Shown piece by piece: positions 49,301 through 60,000 of a stretch of DNA of 64,000 nucleotides. The DNA comes from Bryoerythrophyllum caledonicum (lineage: Eukaryota > Streptophyta > Bryopsida > Pottiales > Pottiaceae), in NCBI GenBank assembly GCA_963971425.1, contig OZ020525.1, forward strand, positions 12,964,187-13,028,186, written 5' to 3'. Numbering within the stretch: the stretch's first letter is position 1; every line of letters begins with the position of its first letter. The translations under genes and the position numbers were made by a program. Below the pieces are notes generated by a model, which was not told where the DNA came from, did no database searches, and worked only from the letters and a program-made list of their open reading frames with translations.

Positions 49301-50118
49301 AGACCTCTCACTGAAAATGTCAGGCATTGCAGACTCACACGGGTGAGAAGTGTGACGCTAGAGTTGGGCATGGGAGCCATGGTACACCAACCTCTACATA
49401 TGTTGGCAGGAAGAAGAAATTCAGATCATCTCGGAATACTTTCGTTGAGTTTTGGTTTGAAGCTGATGATATTGGCTAGTGCGTAAAGGGCTCAAAAAAA
49501 CCATTTGTGGTAGATTGGCCATCAATTACAATGACGTGGCCAGTCAAGCTTCGCACTAATTTGACAATGCAAGAGGTTTATTGTTGGAAGAAGCAGGTTT
49601 TCAGTTAGAGCAATGTGGAGCTCTATCACCTCAAAGACAATTTCAGGTGTCTTTGAACATGCCTCACGTGCGTTCCCACTTCTCCATCTAGAGAATTTGG
49701 ATTCGTTCCATACCTTCCGCAACGGCTACCAATTTTGCAGAACCCTGGATGCGTCATCAAATGAGCATCGGAACAAGTGGTCAAGCGCCGCACTTATGAA
49801 TAATTGTTATGTCTCCAATCTCTATGCCATACCATATTTAGGATGAAAATGCGTTATCACTCTTGACACCGGGAGGAGCAGCCTTATTGCATCACCTTCG
49901 CGGACCTCCCGGGATGTTCATGCCCTCATTTTTTGAAGATGCAATCGGAGGCGTTGGGGAAGAAGAGGCAATGGAAATATTGTAAGCATGTGTATTACAT
50001 CTTACGTTACTTATGTAAGATAGACTACAAGGAAGACTTATTCAGGCATGCCCCAAGCTACAGCTATAACAAAGTTATGCACATATTGGAGCTTGCTAAT
50101 ATCGCGGAGCAAGCATGA
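46350..50118 (+). pseudogene. MULE-type transposase, degenerate
   Basis: The 5' part (46350-47096 and 47080-47391) encodes an unrecognised N-terminal region. A zinc-finger-like segment follows (about 47395-47680: CLGHLQCPNLDC, then CDARIYYV and HLRYHHHPISKG). The catalytic region starts in 47689-48117 and continues in the adjacent frames: VKRVTDWTIVACHVYNSKFC, then (48246-48638) NFKGFMADSAGANWHDV, CLFHWTKCLQRATT and a WW.SSGATT...LEDWMAFWHFR block. The 3' part (48698-48919) has NLAETVHDRWLQQSG and YLYAATVDDLIRTF, typical of the end of MULE transposases. Stops (for example near 48240 and 48918) and frame changes show it is inactive. The likely job was to mobilise the 38344-50837 element. Confidence 0.75.
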
Positions 50119-50837
50119 CAAATGCAAGGAAGTCTTATTCTTCAACACTATTTCTATTTGTAGACAGTTCATGTTTGAACATGTTGAATCGGTATTGCAT
50201 CTCGTGGTATGGCTACTAGTCACTATATCAGTGTTATTCTCATTGCTATTTTTTCTCTATTTTTTTCCAGTATTATTATTTTCTTTTTCTGTTATGCCGT
50301 GCACGAGGTGCTATGTTAGCAACTCACAACAATTCTGTCAAGTGGAGACAGGATATCACAGCCACAATTTGAACCCGCAACCACTTTATTTGGAAAAACT
50401 AGGTATCTCCCACCATCACCCGGTAGCTTAGGGTCATCTCAGATCGTTGATATATTAGTAGAAACATCTTGTCATATTGCTTTGACGAATGAATTATCTT
50501 ACTCTACATCCGCCACTTCAGCACTTTGTATTCATTCTAAGTTTCTACATTTTAATTCTGTGTATTTTGAGCCCCTATATATGTTAGCTTTTAGAGGAAA
50601 TAAATTTAAAAAATCATGATTACAATTTGGGGACAAAAGTGAAGGAAGGGAGAAAAAAAACTGCCAATGGTTAATGTATCCACGGCTATAGAATAATTTT
50701 TTAATTTAGAAAATTTTCCAACATTTTTGGTCAAAATATATATAATTATACCATTAATTTCCTTCAAAATCTATTTTTTTTAAAATTGCATTTTTTCCCC
50801 GTTTTTAGGCTTTTTCTACTCACCGCTCACCGCTCAC

Positions 50838-52837
50838 AAGATAGGGTCATTGCAAAAGTGACCACTCTATAGAATATAACAAAAAAAGTTTGAAGTTGCC
50901 CACAATACCTTTCCTCAATTTAAAAAATATATTTAATGGCATAACTTTCAAGAATCGGAAAATATATATTGCAACAATGAAAATTTGCCCAAGATGTGCA
51001 AAAGCCCACCTCAAGACTTTTGGTCTTGAGGGATTAAAGTAGATTTTAGATATTTGAGGACATTTAGCAATATTCAAAGAATGTTCATAAAATACTGAAT
51101 AATATACTAAGAATATGTCCATAAAAATTTAGAAACATCCATTATGTCCATAGAAATGTTATGAATTGTTTGAATCATCTATAGTGGCTAGTAGAAATAG
51201 TTGTTGTAGTAGTGACTTTTCCAATTTGATGTAGTTTTTATAGTTGTAGTGTAAATAAGGTCTCTAAATCAACTAAAAGTTTGTTTTACAATGATAAAGT
51301 GATTCAAATAGATGAATGATGTAGTTTAGGTGGTTAAGGTAGGAAAGGGCTTCATGGAGAAGTTAGAATGTGAAGAGTTGCGATATGTAAGTACTATATG
51401 ATAGATGAGGAGGAAGAGAAAAACACTATTCACTTTGCAATTAGCGATAGATCTTCGAGTGATAGTCACCACTTTGTTTCAGATCCAATTGATCACTCTT
51501 TCGATTGTAGACTTTTCATATTATATTAATATTGTTGTGTAGTTTCTATCAATTATATTGCTATTACACATGATATCAAGTCGATGTTGTGATTTATTGG
51601 ATGCACGTTGCGATGTTGGATATGGTTTTTGTGACCTGTGGCTCTATCTAATTGATTTGTTTACATGCTAACTGATTACGGAGAGGCCCTGAATTGGAGA
51701 TGTAAAATAGATAATTGTTGAGTCTTGAGAGAGGTCCAATAAAGAGGAAATCGTCTTGAGAGATGCATCAAGTTGATTAAGTAAAGAAGTTTATGTAGAA
51801 TCAGAGTTTGTTGGGAGTACAACCGTGACAATCTACTGAATTATGATAAGCTAATCATAGAGGTGACGACCTTATGGTAGATATGGCATAACTGATCATC
51901 AACTGGATGTGTGTGTATGTGGACTGGAGGCGTCACTACACGAGAAGATCCAGAGAGTTGATAGACAGAGAGTTGCCATTAGGAAATGTGGTTGATTAAT
52001 TAGGTTACATTCTATTTGATGTAAGTTTGGCCGGCTATTTCAAATAGATGATTTATATAACAATCAGATGATTGTGGTGGCAGTGACATAATTGAATACA
52101 TTGTAATTGTAAAGGTTTGATCAACCTTTATCAAGTAGATGGATTTAGTATTGTCTGTAAGTCGAAATCGAGATTGTAAATTGACTCGAGTGGAGTCTGT
52201 AACTTGTAATTAATGCATCCTGCATACGCAAGGGAATTCAATTGGATGTAGTGAACATCTTGATTGGATGTTGAGATCATGTTGAGATCATCATGGATGG
52301 GAATCAATTTGATTATGACAAGCAATTACTATTGATACTGTCAAATTGATTTAACTAAAAGTAAACCAAATTGCTCTAATTTTCTAAAGAAGAATCCCTA
52401 GGTTAAACTTGGAAAAACATTACATTTATTTTCTTCATGTGACCTTACGCTACAAATACATTAAACGAAAAGATCCATTACCGATTATAACTTGTACATT
52501 TAAATTTGCTTGGATTATTTTATGTGAGATTGAATTTCCTATATTACAGTTGTATTGAAGCAATTTTTTTAGAAAATTAGTTACTAAATCTACATTGACT
52601 TTCATTAAAATAGCATGAATACAACCACAAGAGCACATAGTAGCAACAAGCATAACGGACAGAGTTTCAATGAAAATATGAACTAGAAAAACACACAATA
52701 ATTCAAATGTGCAACAAGCCTGTACAATTCTTTATGCATAAATTGATATTTATTGTATATCAACTATAGAAAACAAGACTATAGATTACAAAACACCTTT
52801 ACAATTCAATGATTCAACTCTTGAACACTCACAATTA
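50838..52837. other. AT-rich flank with one 'TTAACCCC' family end
   Basis: 50880-51050 repeats the right part of copy 4 (TTTGAAGTTGCCCACAATACC, TTAATGGCATAACTTTCAAG, AAAGCCCACCTCAAGACTTT) and ends GGTCTTGAGGGATTAAAG. The rest to 52837 is AT-rich DNA without a coding frame I can support. Confidence 0.5.
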
Positions 52838-53022
52838 CTACCACCGTATGTAGCCACCTCTTGTTTGGTAGACATCAAGAGCTCTTTGAGGCATAGAGCA
52901 TATCAACTTCCCAACAACATCAAGTTCTATATTCAACCAAGTTTCTTAGATCTTCGTCTATAAGTCACTTTTACTACACTAAAGATGGCATTTAGTGTAA
53001 TGGTACAAAATAGTGTAATTAC

Positions 53023-53240
53023 CCTAGTACACTATTTGTGAACAAGTTGGCAATTAGTGTTAGCCGCCATTGTCATTTATAATAACCCCCAATCATCCAC
53101 CAACCTTAGTACACTATTTCTAAAACAATTAACAATTAGTTTTAGTCCCCAATCATCCACTTACCTTAGTACACTATTTCTAAAACAATTAACAATTAGT
53201 TTTAGTCCCCAATCATCCACCTACCTTAGTACACTATTTG
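53023..53240. repeat. 60-bp tandem repeat inside the CACTA-like element
   Basis: Exact 60-bp period around CTTAGTACACTATTTCTAAA and CCCCAATCATCCAC; two full units nearly identical and a diverged third. Confidence 0.9.
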
Positions 53241-53344
53241 ATGTATATTAAATAATTTATCTATATTTCATGAATGTTTAGTTTAAATATTTGTATTTGA
53301 TGAATGTTTACTAAATATCTAATGAACATTAAATTCCTATTTAC

Positions 53345-53530
53345 TAAATATTTAAATAACTTTTAAATAACTTTAAATAACTTTTAAAGTTATTTAAAGT
53401 TATTTAAAGTTATTTAAAGTTATTTAAAGTTATTTAAAGTTATTTAAATATTTAAAGTTATTTAAAGTTATTTAAATATTAAAAGTTATTTAAATATTAA
53501 AAGTTATTTAAAGTTATTTAAATATTTAAA
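53345..53530. repeat. AAGTTATTTA microsatellite-like array
   Basis: About 180 bp of AAGTTATTTA and short variants with internal palindromy (TTTAAATAACTTTAAATAA), inside the CACTA-like element. Confidence 0.9.
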
Positions 53531-54382
53531 ACTTTTAAAATATTTAAAAGATATCTACTTTTGGGATTTCTTTTATGTTCCATATCCACGTTATATTTTT
53601 TCCAATCTTTCTTTTGCAAATTGTTTTTTTTTTCAATGCACTCGTAACCTTCATTAGTTTGATGCTTGAAATGTGCACGTAATCATTTTCTATGTTTCAT
53701 ACACTAAATGTCGACATGTAAGGAAACCTAAGTTCCACTATTTACTAGAATTGACATTTAGTGTATTGTCACTACACTAATTGTAAAGTTGACAATTAGT
53801 GTATGGGTTCGCATTTAGTGTCCACTACACTAAATGCCATCTTTAGTGTAGTGGATTTCTTCTCAAAAGGCAGTCTACTTCATTCCAAAGATGTTCTATC
53901 AGATTAGGGTCAGGTGATTGTGGAGGATGTCTAAGAAGAAGAAATTTTTGAGCACGTAACCAATCTACAACATAATGTGCAGTATGCTTTGGGTCATTCT
54001 CATGTTGAAAAATAACTTGCTTATCTTCTAAACATTACATTTATATAGTGCCCATAAATTTTGTCTCTAAAGTGTTGCAATATACATATTTATCCATGTT
54101 CCCTCAATCAGATGAAGTTTATCAACTCCTTTCCAACTCATACAACCCCAAACTATTATGCTTCATCCTCCATGTTCGATTGTAGGATTGCACATGTTGA
54201 TCTGAAAGTCGTTTTCTACTCTTTCTCCAACAATACTGATGCCCATCTGAGCCAAAAAGATTGAATTTGGACTTATCAGAAAAAATGACATGAGCCCAAA
54301 ACTCCCAATCTGCATGCTTGCACTTCTTTGCCCAATGCAAACAAAGTGCTAGGTGTTTCTCTGTGAGAAATAGCTCGACTAA

Positions 54383-54458
54383 CAAAGAAACACAACAGAT
54401 CGACTCACAACTTTGACTCACAAAGAAACACAACAGATCGACTCACAACTTTGACTCA
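54383..54458. repeat. Perfect 38-bp tandem duplication
   Basis: Two identical units (54383-54420 and 54421-54458) starting CAAAGAAACACAACAGATCG, at the right edge of the Tc1 remnant. Confidence 0.9.
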
Positions 54459-55451
54459 CAAAGAAACTTGTGCTTGGTGTTTCTTTGTGAGATTATGTAA
54501 AAGAAGATCGTTAAACACAATAGATCGACTAGAATTACAATCAACATCAAATAAACAAAAAACATAGCCAAACACAACTATACTTAGCACACCCTCAGTT
54601 AGCAAAGGTAGTCAAACGTCTCGCACTCCACAAGGGGAGAATCAATGAGTGCGAGTCTCTAAATTCACTCACAAAGCTTGACTTGACAAAGATGTCAAGT
54701 CAAGCGCGTACGTGCCGCTATACCCACACACGCAAAATTCTAACGGATGAAATATATCCGTTGGGCGGATGTGGTGTGGAGGACGAATGCCCCTAACAAA
54801 TGTAGATTAGAACTAGCTAATCTACGCTAACACTGTACGACGTAGAGCGGTCCTCGACGCCACATCCTGTGACATCTTTTTAGATATCTATTTGATATCT
54901 AAAAATATGATATCTATTTGAAAATATTACAATTCAAATCTCGTGACATATTTTTAGATATTCAAAAATATGATTTGAAATACAATTTGGACTTTGACTT
55001 TTATAGAATTAGCCAAAGATTGTAAACTATTTTTAAAATTTCTTCTCATTTGTAACAAAGAATAAATATATGTCTTATATTCTATCAGGATTAAGATAGT
55101 TAAATAAATAAAAAATTGGCAACATCTATCATCTACCAATACATGATAGATTTAAAAGTTAAAATTGGTGGAAACTCAACAAATATATATACATATTAAT
55201 ATCAACAATAATTTTATAAATCAACTTTGAATTGAATAATGATTGTTTAATTACAAATCCTAATCATTTTAAAATGCAAAAACCTTTACATAGAATTCTA
55301 TTTTCTAAAAGTGATTAAATTGTCCAAAATCATCTTACATCTTAATACATATCCACTTAGACCGCAACTTCTACATATGTTCAACAAATAATCATTTTCA
55401 GTCACTAAACTTTGGGGCTCTATAATTCAATTTGTTGATTGGATAAACTTA
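54459..55451. other. AT-rich non-coding spacer
   Basis: A few small inverted repeats (ACTTGACAAAGATGTCAAGT near 54670) but no gene recognised. Confidence 0.55.
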
Positions 55452-55589
55452 GAGGCGGTTTACACTACGGACCAAGAACTCGTCCCATGCACCTCTAAAA
55501 TCTGTGATGGGCCAATCGAGTTGATGGAGCCAATCACAAATTTTAGAGGTGCATGGGACGAGTTCTTCGTCTGTGGTGTAAACCGCCCC
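55452..55589. mobile_element. Tourist-type (PIF/Harbinger) MITE with TTA target duplication
   Basis: A 138-bp foldback whose two arms (about 58 bp each) pair almost fully: GAGGCGGTTTACACTACGG at the left and its partner ending GTGTAAACCGCCCC at the right, including GAACTCGTCCCATGCACC. Direct TTA repeats flank it (55449-55451 and 55590-55592). Confidence 0.85.
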
Positions 55590-55804
55590 TTATTGTATGC
55601 TTCCATAATGATTTTTGGCACAAAAACAAGTCTAAAGAGGCCCCATGGGATGCTTTCATTGATCCTAGTTGAAGACTACAAAGCTCATTGTTTGATTCCC
55701 TCCCAATAATCACTTTTTGTCAATCAACTTGATACCAAAATCAAACCTCTTTTCTCGGTAAGCAGCAAGACAAGAAAAGGAAAAGGAGATTCCCAAAAAA
55801 GCGG

Positions 55805-55985
55805 CCCCAAAGTCATGGGACGGAAAGTAACTTTAAAGGCAATCCCGAAAGTCACAGGACAAAAAAGTAACTTTAAAGTCAATCCCAAAAGGTCATGGGG
55901 GCGGAAAAGTATATATAAAGGCAATCCCAAAAGTCACAGGACAGAAAAGTGACTTTAAAGGCAATCCCAAAAGGCATGGGACGGA
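55805..55985. repeat. About 40-bp tandem repeat, 4-5 copies
   Basis: Units built on AAAGTCATGGGACGGAAAGT and AACTTTAAAGGCAATCCC recur every 39-44 bp, alternating CATGGG and CACAGG variants. Confidence 0.85.
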
Positions 55986-56250
55986 AACTCGTGGGTGAGC
56001 GGAAGCAACCTCATCGTTCTTTGCAGGTGCTCATTGGATTTACGTGTACAAAGCACCGGATTCACAAGACAAACGTGGGTTTTCGAACACAAGATCACGA
56101 TGTCAACCCTGTTCGATGCGAGATGCGCTCTTAACTCTCCCAAACTTTCCTCGGCTTTCCGCTCGTAAAGCTCATCGTCATCCGTGCATAAATCTCCATA
56201 GTCAATTTCGTGAGCTGGAGATGGAGGATCTGTGAGTCTGAGCTCCAGGT

Positions 56251-56457
56251 ATGGGGCCGTGTGCCAGAGCTGCACTGATCCTGGTACTCTTGCTTGCGCT
56301 GGCGCCGGAGCTTCAGGAGTGTGCAACTGTTGGGGATTGTGGTGGAGTTGCCGACGTTCGACCTGCGAGGACGTTGCGTGCGGAGAGGCTGTTGCGGCGA
56401 TGGGCAGCCCCGCCGCCTCCCATGAATCCGTATCGGCCTGGCGACAACGGAGACTGA
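56251..56457 (+). CDS. Candidate small secreted peptide precursor
   Basis: A 68-aa frame opens with MGPCARAALILVLLLALAPE, a clear signal-peptide pattern with likely cleavage near QECA. The middle is Arg/Ala-rich (RPARTLRAERLLRRW) and could be a processing site. The tail is short and Pro-rich, PPPPMNPYRPGDNGD. Signal peptide, basic middle and a Pro/Asn/Gly C-terminal motif are the layout of plant signalling-peptide precursors (CLE, CEP and similar), but the tail is not one I can assign. It sits in a GC-richer patch. The minus-strand frame 55955-56497 covers it and looks like a shadow. It could also be a random frame. Confidence 0.4.
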   Translation: MGPCARAALILVLLLALAPELQECATVGDCGGVADVRPARTLRAERLLRRWAAPPPPMNPYRPGDNGD

Positions 56458-57097
56458 GTTGAATCAGTTTTGTCCAGTGTTTTAGTTCGGGACGCATTTC
56501 TGTGTCGTTTGGGCTGCTGAGGTGAAGAGGAAGTTAGACCTTGCCTTTCCGCATGAGATGTTCCTTTCTGCGAGATGGTACTATATTGAAAGCCTTCCCC
56601 TCCCTGTCATACTGGCTGTACTTACTGCAGTCACAGTGTTTAAGCTCGCTCCAATGGTTATGAATCTCAACTCTCAGAATCTCCTCGACTCTGTTCGATC
56701 GAATGGACACGATTTACCGCAGTTTTGTTAGAGATTATGTTAGTATTCTGTCTGCGAGTAATCATTTTGAATGCCTATCGTGAAGTTTGTGTTAGAGTGG
56801 AAGTTTGCAGAATAATAACCAGAAACCTCCCTGCGAGATTTGATGATGAAAGTGATTATTTTATTGCCAACTTTGAAGTATATGAAGGAATATAAAACTT
56901 GGATAAACTTTGACATATTTCCACAGAAAGTAATATCTATCAACGTATATCCACATTAAATAAATGGGGTTTGAGGGGCACAAGGCGCAATTCCACTTCG
57001 ACTACATCTCTAGATCTGTTCTACATTCGTGGGGTTTAATGAGGTGAATGGGCCCTGTCAATGATCAGACTTGTCCGACTTACAAGTCTATACAGAA
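56458..57097. other. Intergenic region between the peptide candidate and the ACA gene
   Basis: Contains the 3' side of both neighbours and no further gene recognised. Confidence 0.5.
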
Positions 57098-60000
57098 TCA
57101 CTGAATGCTGATGTCGACGTTCCGTCCTTCGTGAACTCTCCCCGATCGCATCTGCGCACCGGAGCAATCACGTCGACTGCTGCCAACTTCCGTTGCCGCA
57201 ATCCTCCGTCGCCTCAGCCGCAGACACGAAGCGCGGGGGAAGCACGAGATCTCGAGCAGGGGCGTCCTGGGGACGGGGACGCACTTGATGAGCACCGCGA
57301 GTGGCAGCGCCACGGATCCGATGGCCACGCACATCCCCCACCACTTGATCGCCAGCATCGTCGTGTTCGCGAAGCTGTTGAGGAACGTCACGATGATTAC
57401 CTGGAAGAAGACGGTGATGGCGATGATCGCCTGGAAGAGGTAGTTGCGGTGGATGCCCTGGAACACGTTGAAGGTCTCCGGGCGGCGCGCGTTGATCTCG
57501 TTGAAGAGCTGGCAGAACACGAAGGCGTTGAAGATGATCGTGTTGCGCTCCAGGACTTGCTCGTCGTGGGTTCCCTTGAGTCCCAGAATCTCGATTCCGC
57601 GGTAGGTGAGGATCAACAGAACTGTGATCTGGTAGAGCGCCTGGCCGAAGATGTTGCGCCACATGATGTTCGTGATGAGCGGGTCTTTGCGGCCGATCGG
57701 GGCGCGGTCCATCAGGGCGTCCGTCGGCGCCTCGGTTGCGAGCGCGAGGGCTCCCATCGTGTCCATGATCAGGTTCACCCAGAGGAGTTGCACGGCTGTG
57801 AGCGGGACCTCGCCGGAGCTGACGGCGGCGACGAAGTTGATCACGAGGGCCACCACGTTCACGGTGAGTTGGAACTGGATGAACTTCTGGATGTTTGCGT
57901 ACACGGATCGCCCCCAGCGCACGACCTTGACGACGGAGGTGAAGTTGTCGTCCAGGATGATGATGTCCGAGCTCTCTTTGGCGACTTCGGTTCCCGCGAT
58001 TCCCATGGAGAGGCCGATGTCCGAGGCTTTCAGCGCCGGCGCGTCGTTTGTGCCATCGCCGGTGACCGCCACGACCTCGCCGCGGTTCTTGAGCGCTTCC
58101 ACGAGCTTGAGCTTGTCCAGAGGGGACGACCGCGCCATCACCGCGAGGTTGTCGAGGTCGGCGCTCCCCAGCCTCGCCTCGCTCCAGTTGCGGAAGTCCT
58201 TTCCCTCCACGACGAGCTGTGAGTCGTTGGTGAGGATCCCGCACTCCGCGGCTATGGCTTTCGCGGTGTAGACGTTGTCGCCCGTCACCATGCGCACCTT
58301 CACCCCCGCTCTTTGGCACTTCTCGACGGCTTCCTTGACGCCCTCTCTGCACGGGTCCTTGATCCCGGCTATGGCCAAGAGGCAGAGCTCCTGGTCGGGC
58401 GCCGTCCAGTCTGACTCGCTCTCGGGAATCTGGCGCTCGTCGATAGAGCGACGAGCAAACGCGATGCAGCGCAGAGCTTGCGCTGCCATCCCCTGGATTA
58501 TGTCGTTGAACTCTCGCCGCTTCTCGGGAGTCATGAGCTGCGGCTCACCGTTGGAATCCGTCCACCTGGTGCAGAGGTCGAGGATGATCTCCGCTGCTCC
58601 CTTCCAGTGCAGCTCAACCTCACCGTCCGACTCCGCGCATGACCTGAACACAACGCCGGCGCGCTTCTTCTCGGAGTTGAACGTCTCCACATGCAAGATC
58701 TCATTCCTCTGGCGAGTCGCTCGAAAGTCCATCCCCAGCGCGATCCCCCACGTGAGGATCGCTGCTTCGGTAGGGCTGCCCGTCACATCCGGCTTCGACT
58801 CTCCATCTTTCTGCGGCGCCACATTGCCATTGCTGTTCAGACATATCGAATCCAGTAGCGACTTCCGCAGTCCCAAAGGAAGGGACGCAGCCGAGTCCTC
58901 GCTCTTGATCTCCCCTCCCACGCACGCCTTGGTGACAGTCATCTTGTTGGTCGTGAGCGTCCCCGTTTTGTCGCTGCAGATGGTGGTGGCGGATCCCATG
59001 GTCTCACACGCAGCGAGCTTCCGAACCAGAGACTTATCCGCCATCATCTTCCGCATGGAGTAGGCCAACGTGAGCGTCACTGCCAGAGGCAAACCCTCGG
59101 GCACCGCCACCACCACGATCGTCACCGCGATCGAGAAAACGTGCACCAACTCCTTGATCACCTGCATCGCTCTCCTGTCCTTGGGAAGCGCGTTCTTGAA
59201 CGTGATTCCAAAGTAGCGCCCGATCAAGATGACCAACACAACCGATGCGACAACGAGACCAACTGTCCCGATCAAGGTAGCAGCGCCGTTCAACCTGACC
59301 TGGAGCGGAGTCAGGTCGTCGGTATCAGCTGAAATGGACGCCATCACCTTCCCCCACTCGGTGTTGAGCCCCACCCCTGTCACCAGCATCTTCCCCTGAC
59401 CATCTTGCACTTTGCATCCCGACAACAGAAACGGTTTGGTCTTGACATCCTTCTTCACAGGCATGCTCTCGCCAGTCATGGTGGACTCATCGATCGCCAG
59501 CGAGTGACCTTCAACAAGCACCCCATCGGCCGGAACTTGACCACCGATCGACAGCGGCACAACGTCACCCACCACAAGGTCGAATATCGACACTTTCTGC
59601 CTCCGACCTGCTCTCAAAACCTCCAGCTTGATGTTCTCCTTCTCCTCGTTCAAGTTTCGGAAATTCATTCCCTGCTTGTAGTCGTTTCCGGCCGTGACGA
59701 AAATGACTAGTAACACAGCAACGGCGATGCTGGTGCCCTCATACCATCCCTCTTTAATGCCCTCAGTCCATATCCCAGTTCCTAACGAGACTACTGCGCA
59801 GACCATAAGTATGTTGAGTGTCGTATCCTTGCAAGCGTCCCAGACGAAGGACAAGAAGCTCTTACTTTTCTTTCTGGGATAAGAATTGGCGCCGAACTCA
59901 TCACGTCTCCTTTGCATCTGTTGTTCACTTTCATCCAGTCCAAATTCGCTGTCACTGAGCAGTTTGCTACATAGACCTGTAGTTCCACCTAATCGCTGGA

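Larger units (their letters stand above)
38344..50837. mobile_element. About 12.5-kb DNA transposon carrying a ParB-methyltransferase gene and a MULE transposase
   Basis: The left end holds three tandem heptamers AGCGGTG (38347-38370) and the right end the complement, CACCGCTCACCGCTCAC (50821-50837). Read inward, both ends give TTGTRAGCGGTGAGCGGTGAG, preceded by CTATYT on both sides, so the inverted ends may reach a few bases further out. Farther in, both sides have only scattered similarity (for example CTATRGCCGT). No convincing 8-9 bp target duplication was seen. Two divergent degenerate genes fill it, 38854-43306 (-) and 46350-50118 (+), separated by a tandem array and about 1.5 kb of spacer. 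Membership in one element is inferred from the ends and the divergent layout. Confidence 0.6.
52973..53852. mobile_element. CACTA-like 880-bp element with 31-bp terminal inverted repeats
   Basis: Left TIR 52973-53003 and right TIR 53822-53852 agree at 30 of 31 bases and begin ACTACACTAAAGATGGC. Each TIR is itself nearly palindromic (ACTACACTAAA ... TTTAGTGTAGT). Sub-terminal TTAGTGTA or TACACTA motifs recur inside, as in CACTA (En/Spm) elements. No coding capacity. It sits inside the Tc1 transposase frame. A target duplication was not obvious. Confidence 0.75.
52838..54440 (-). pseudogene. Tc1/mariner transposase, interrupted by an inserted element
   Basis: Minus-strand text from 54440: FWAHVIFSDKSKFNLFGSDG and YCWRKSRKRLS (first catalytic region), then, after frame breaks, VIFQHENDPKHTAHYV (second Asp, the QDNxPxHT motif) and HPPQSPDPNLIEHLWNEVD (third catalytic region, SPDLNPIEHLW). 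The sequence is cut at 53853 by the element 52973-53852 and resumes at 52972 with the C-terminal end, KLICSMPQRALDVYQTRGGY, and stops at 52838-52840. These are the standard Tc1 blocks in order. The N-terminal helix-turn-helix domains are missing to the right of 54440. Several stops and the insertion mean it is inactive. Confidence 0.85.

Noticed and set aside
38335..50846. Target-site duplication of the 12.5-kb element
   Set aside because: The 9-bp flanks (TGCTATTTT and AAGATAGGG) do not match; shifting the border outward gives at best 5 of 9.
51400..51610. A possible LTR end with a primer-binding-like sequence (TTACACATGATATCAAG)
   Set aside because: Only loosely like the usual TGGTATCAGAGC site, and no second LTR or gag/pol text was found nearby.
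53023..53240. CRISPR-like regular repeat
   Set aside because: Units are contiguous 60-bp tandems without distinct spacers, in plant DNA.
55955..56497. 180-aa minus-strand frame
   Set aside because: It starts in the tandem repeat, has low-complexity Pro/Ala/His text and no domain; taken as a shadow of GC-rich DNA.
57071..58222. 383-aa plus-strand frame, plus those at 57651-58271 and 58275-59063
   Set aside because: They are shadows of the GC-rich calcium ATPase gene on the minus strand.
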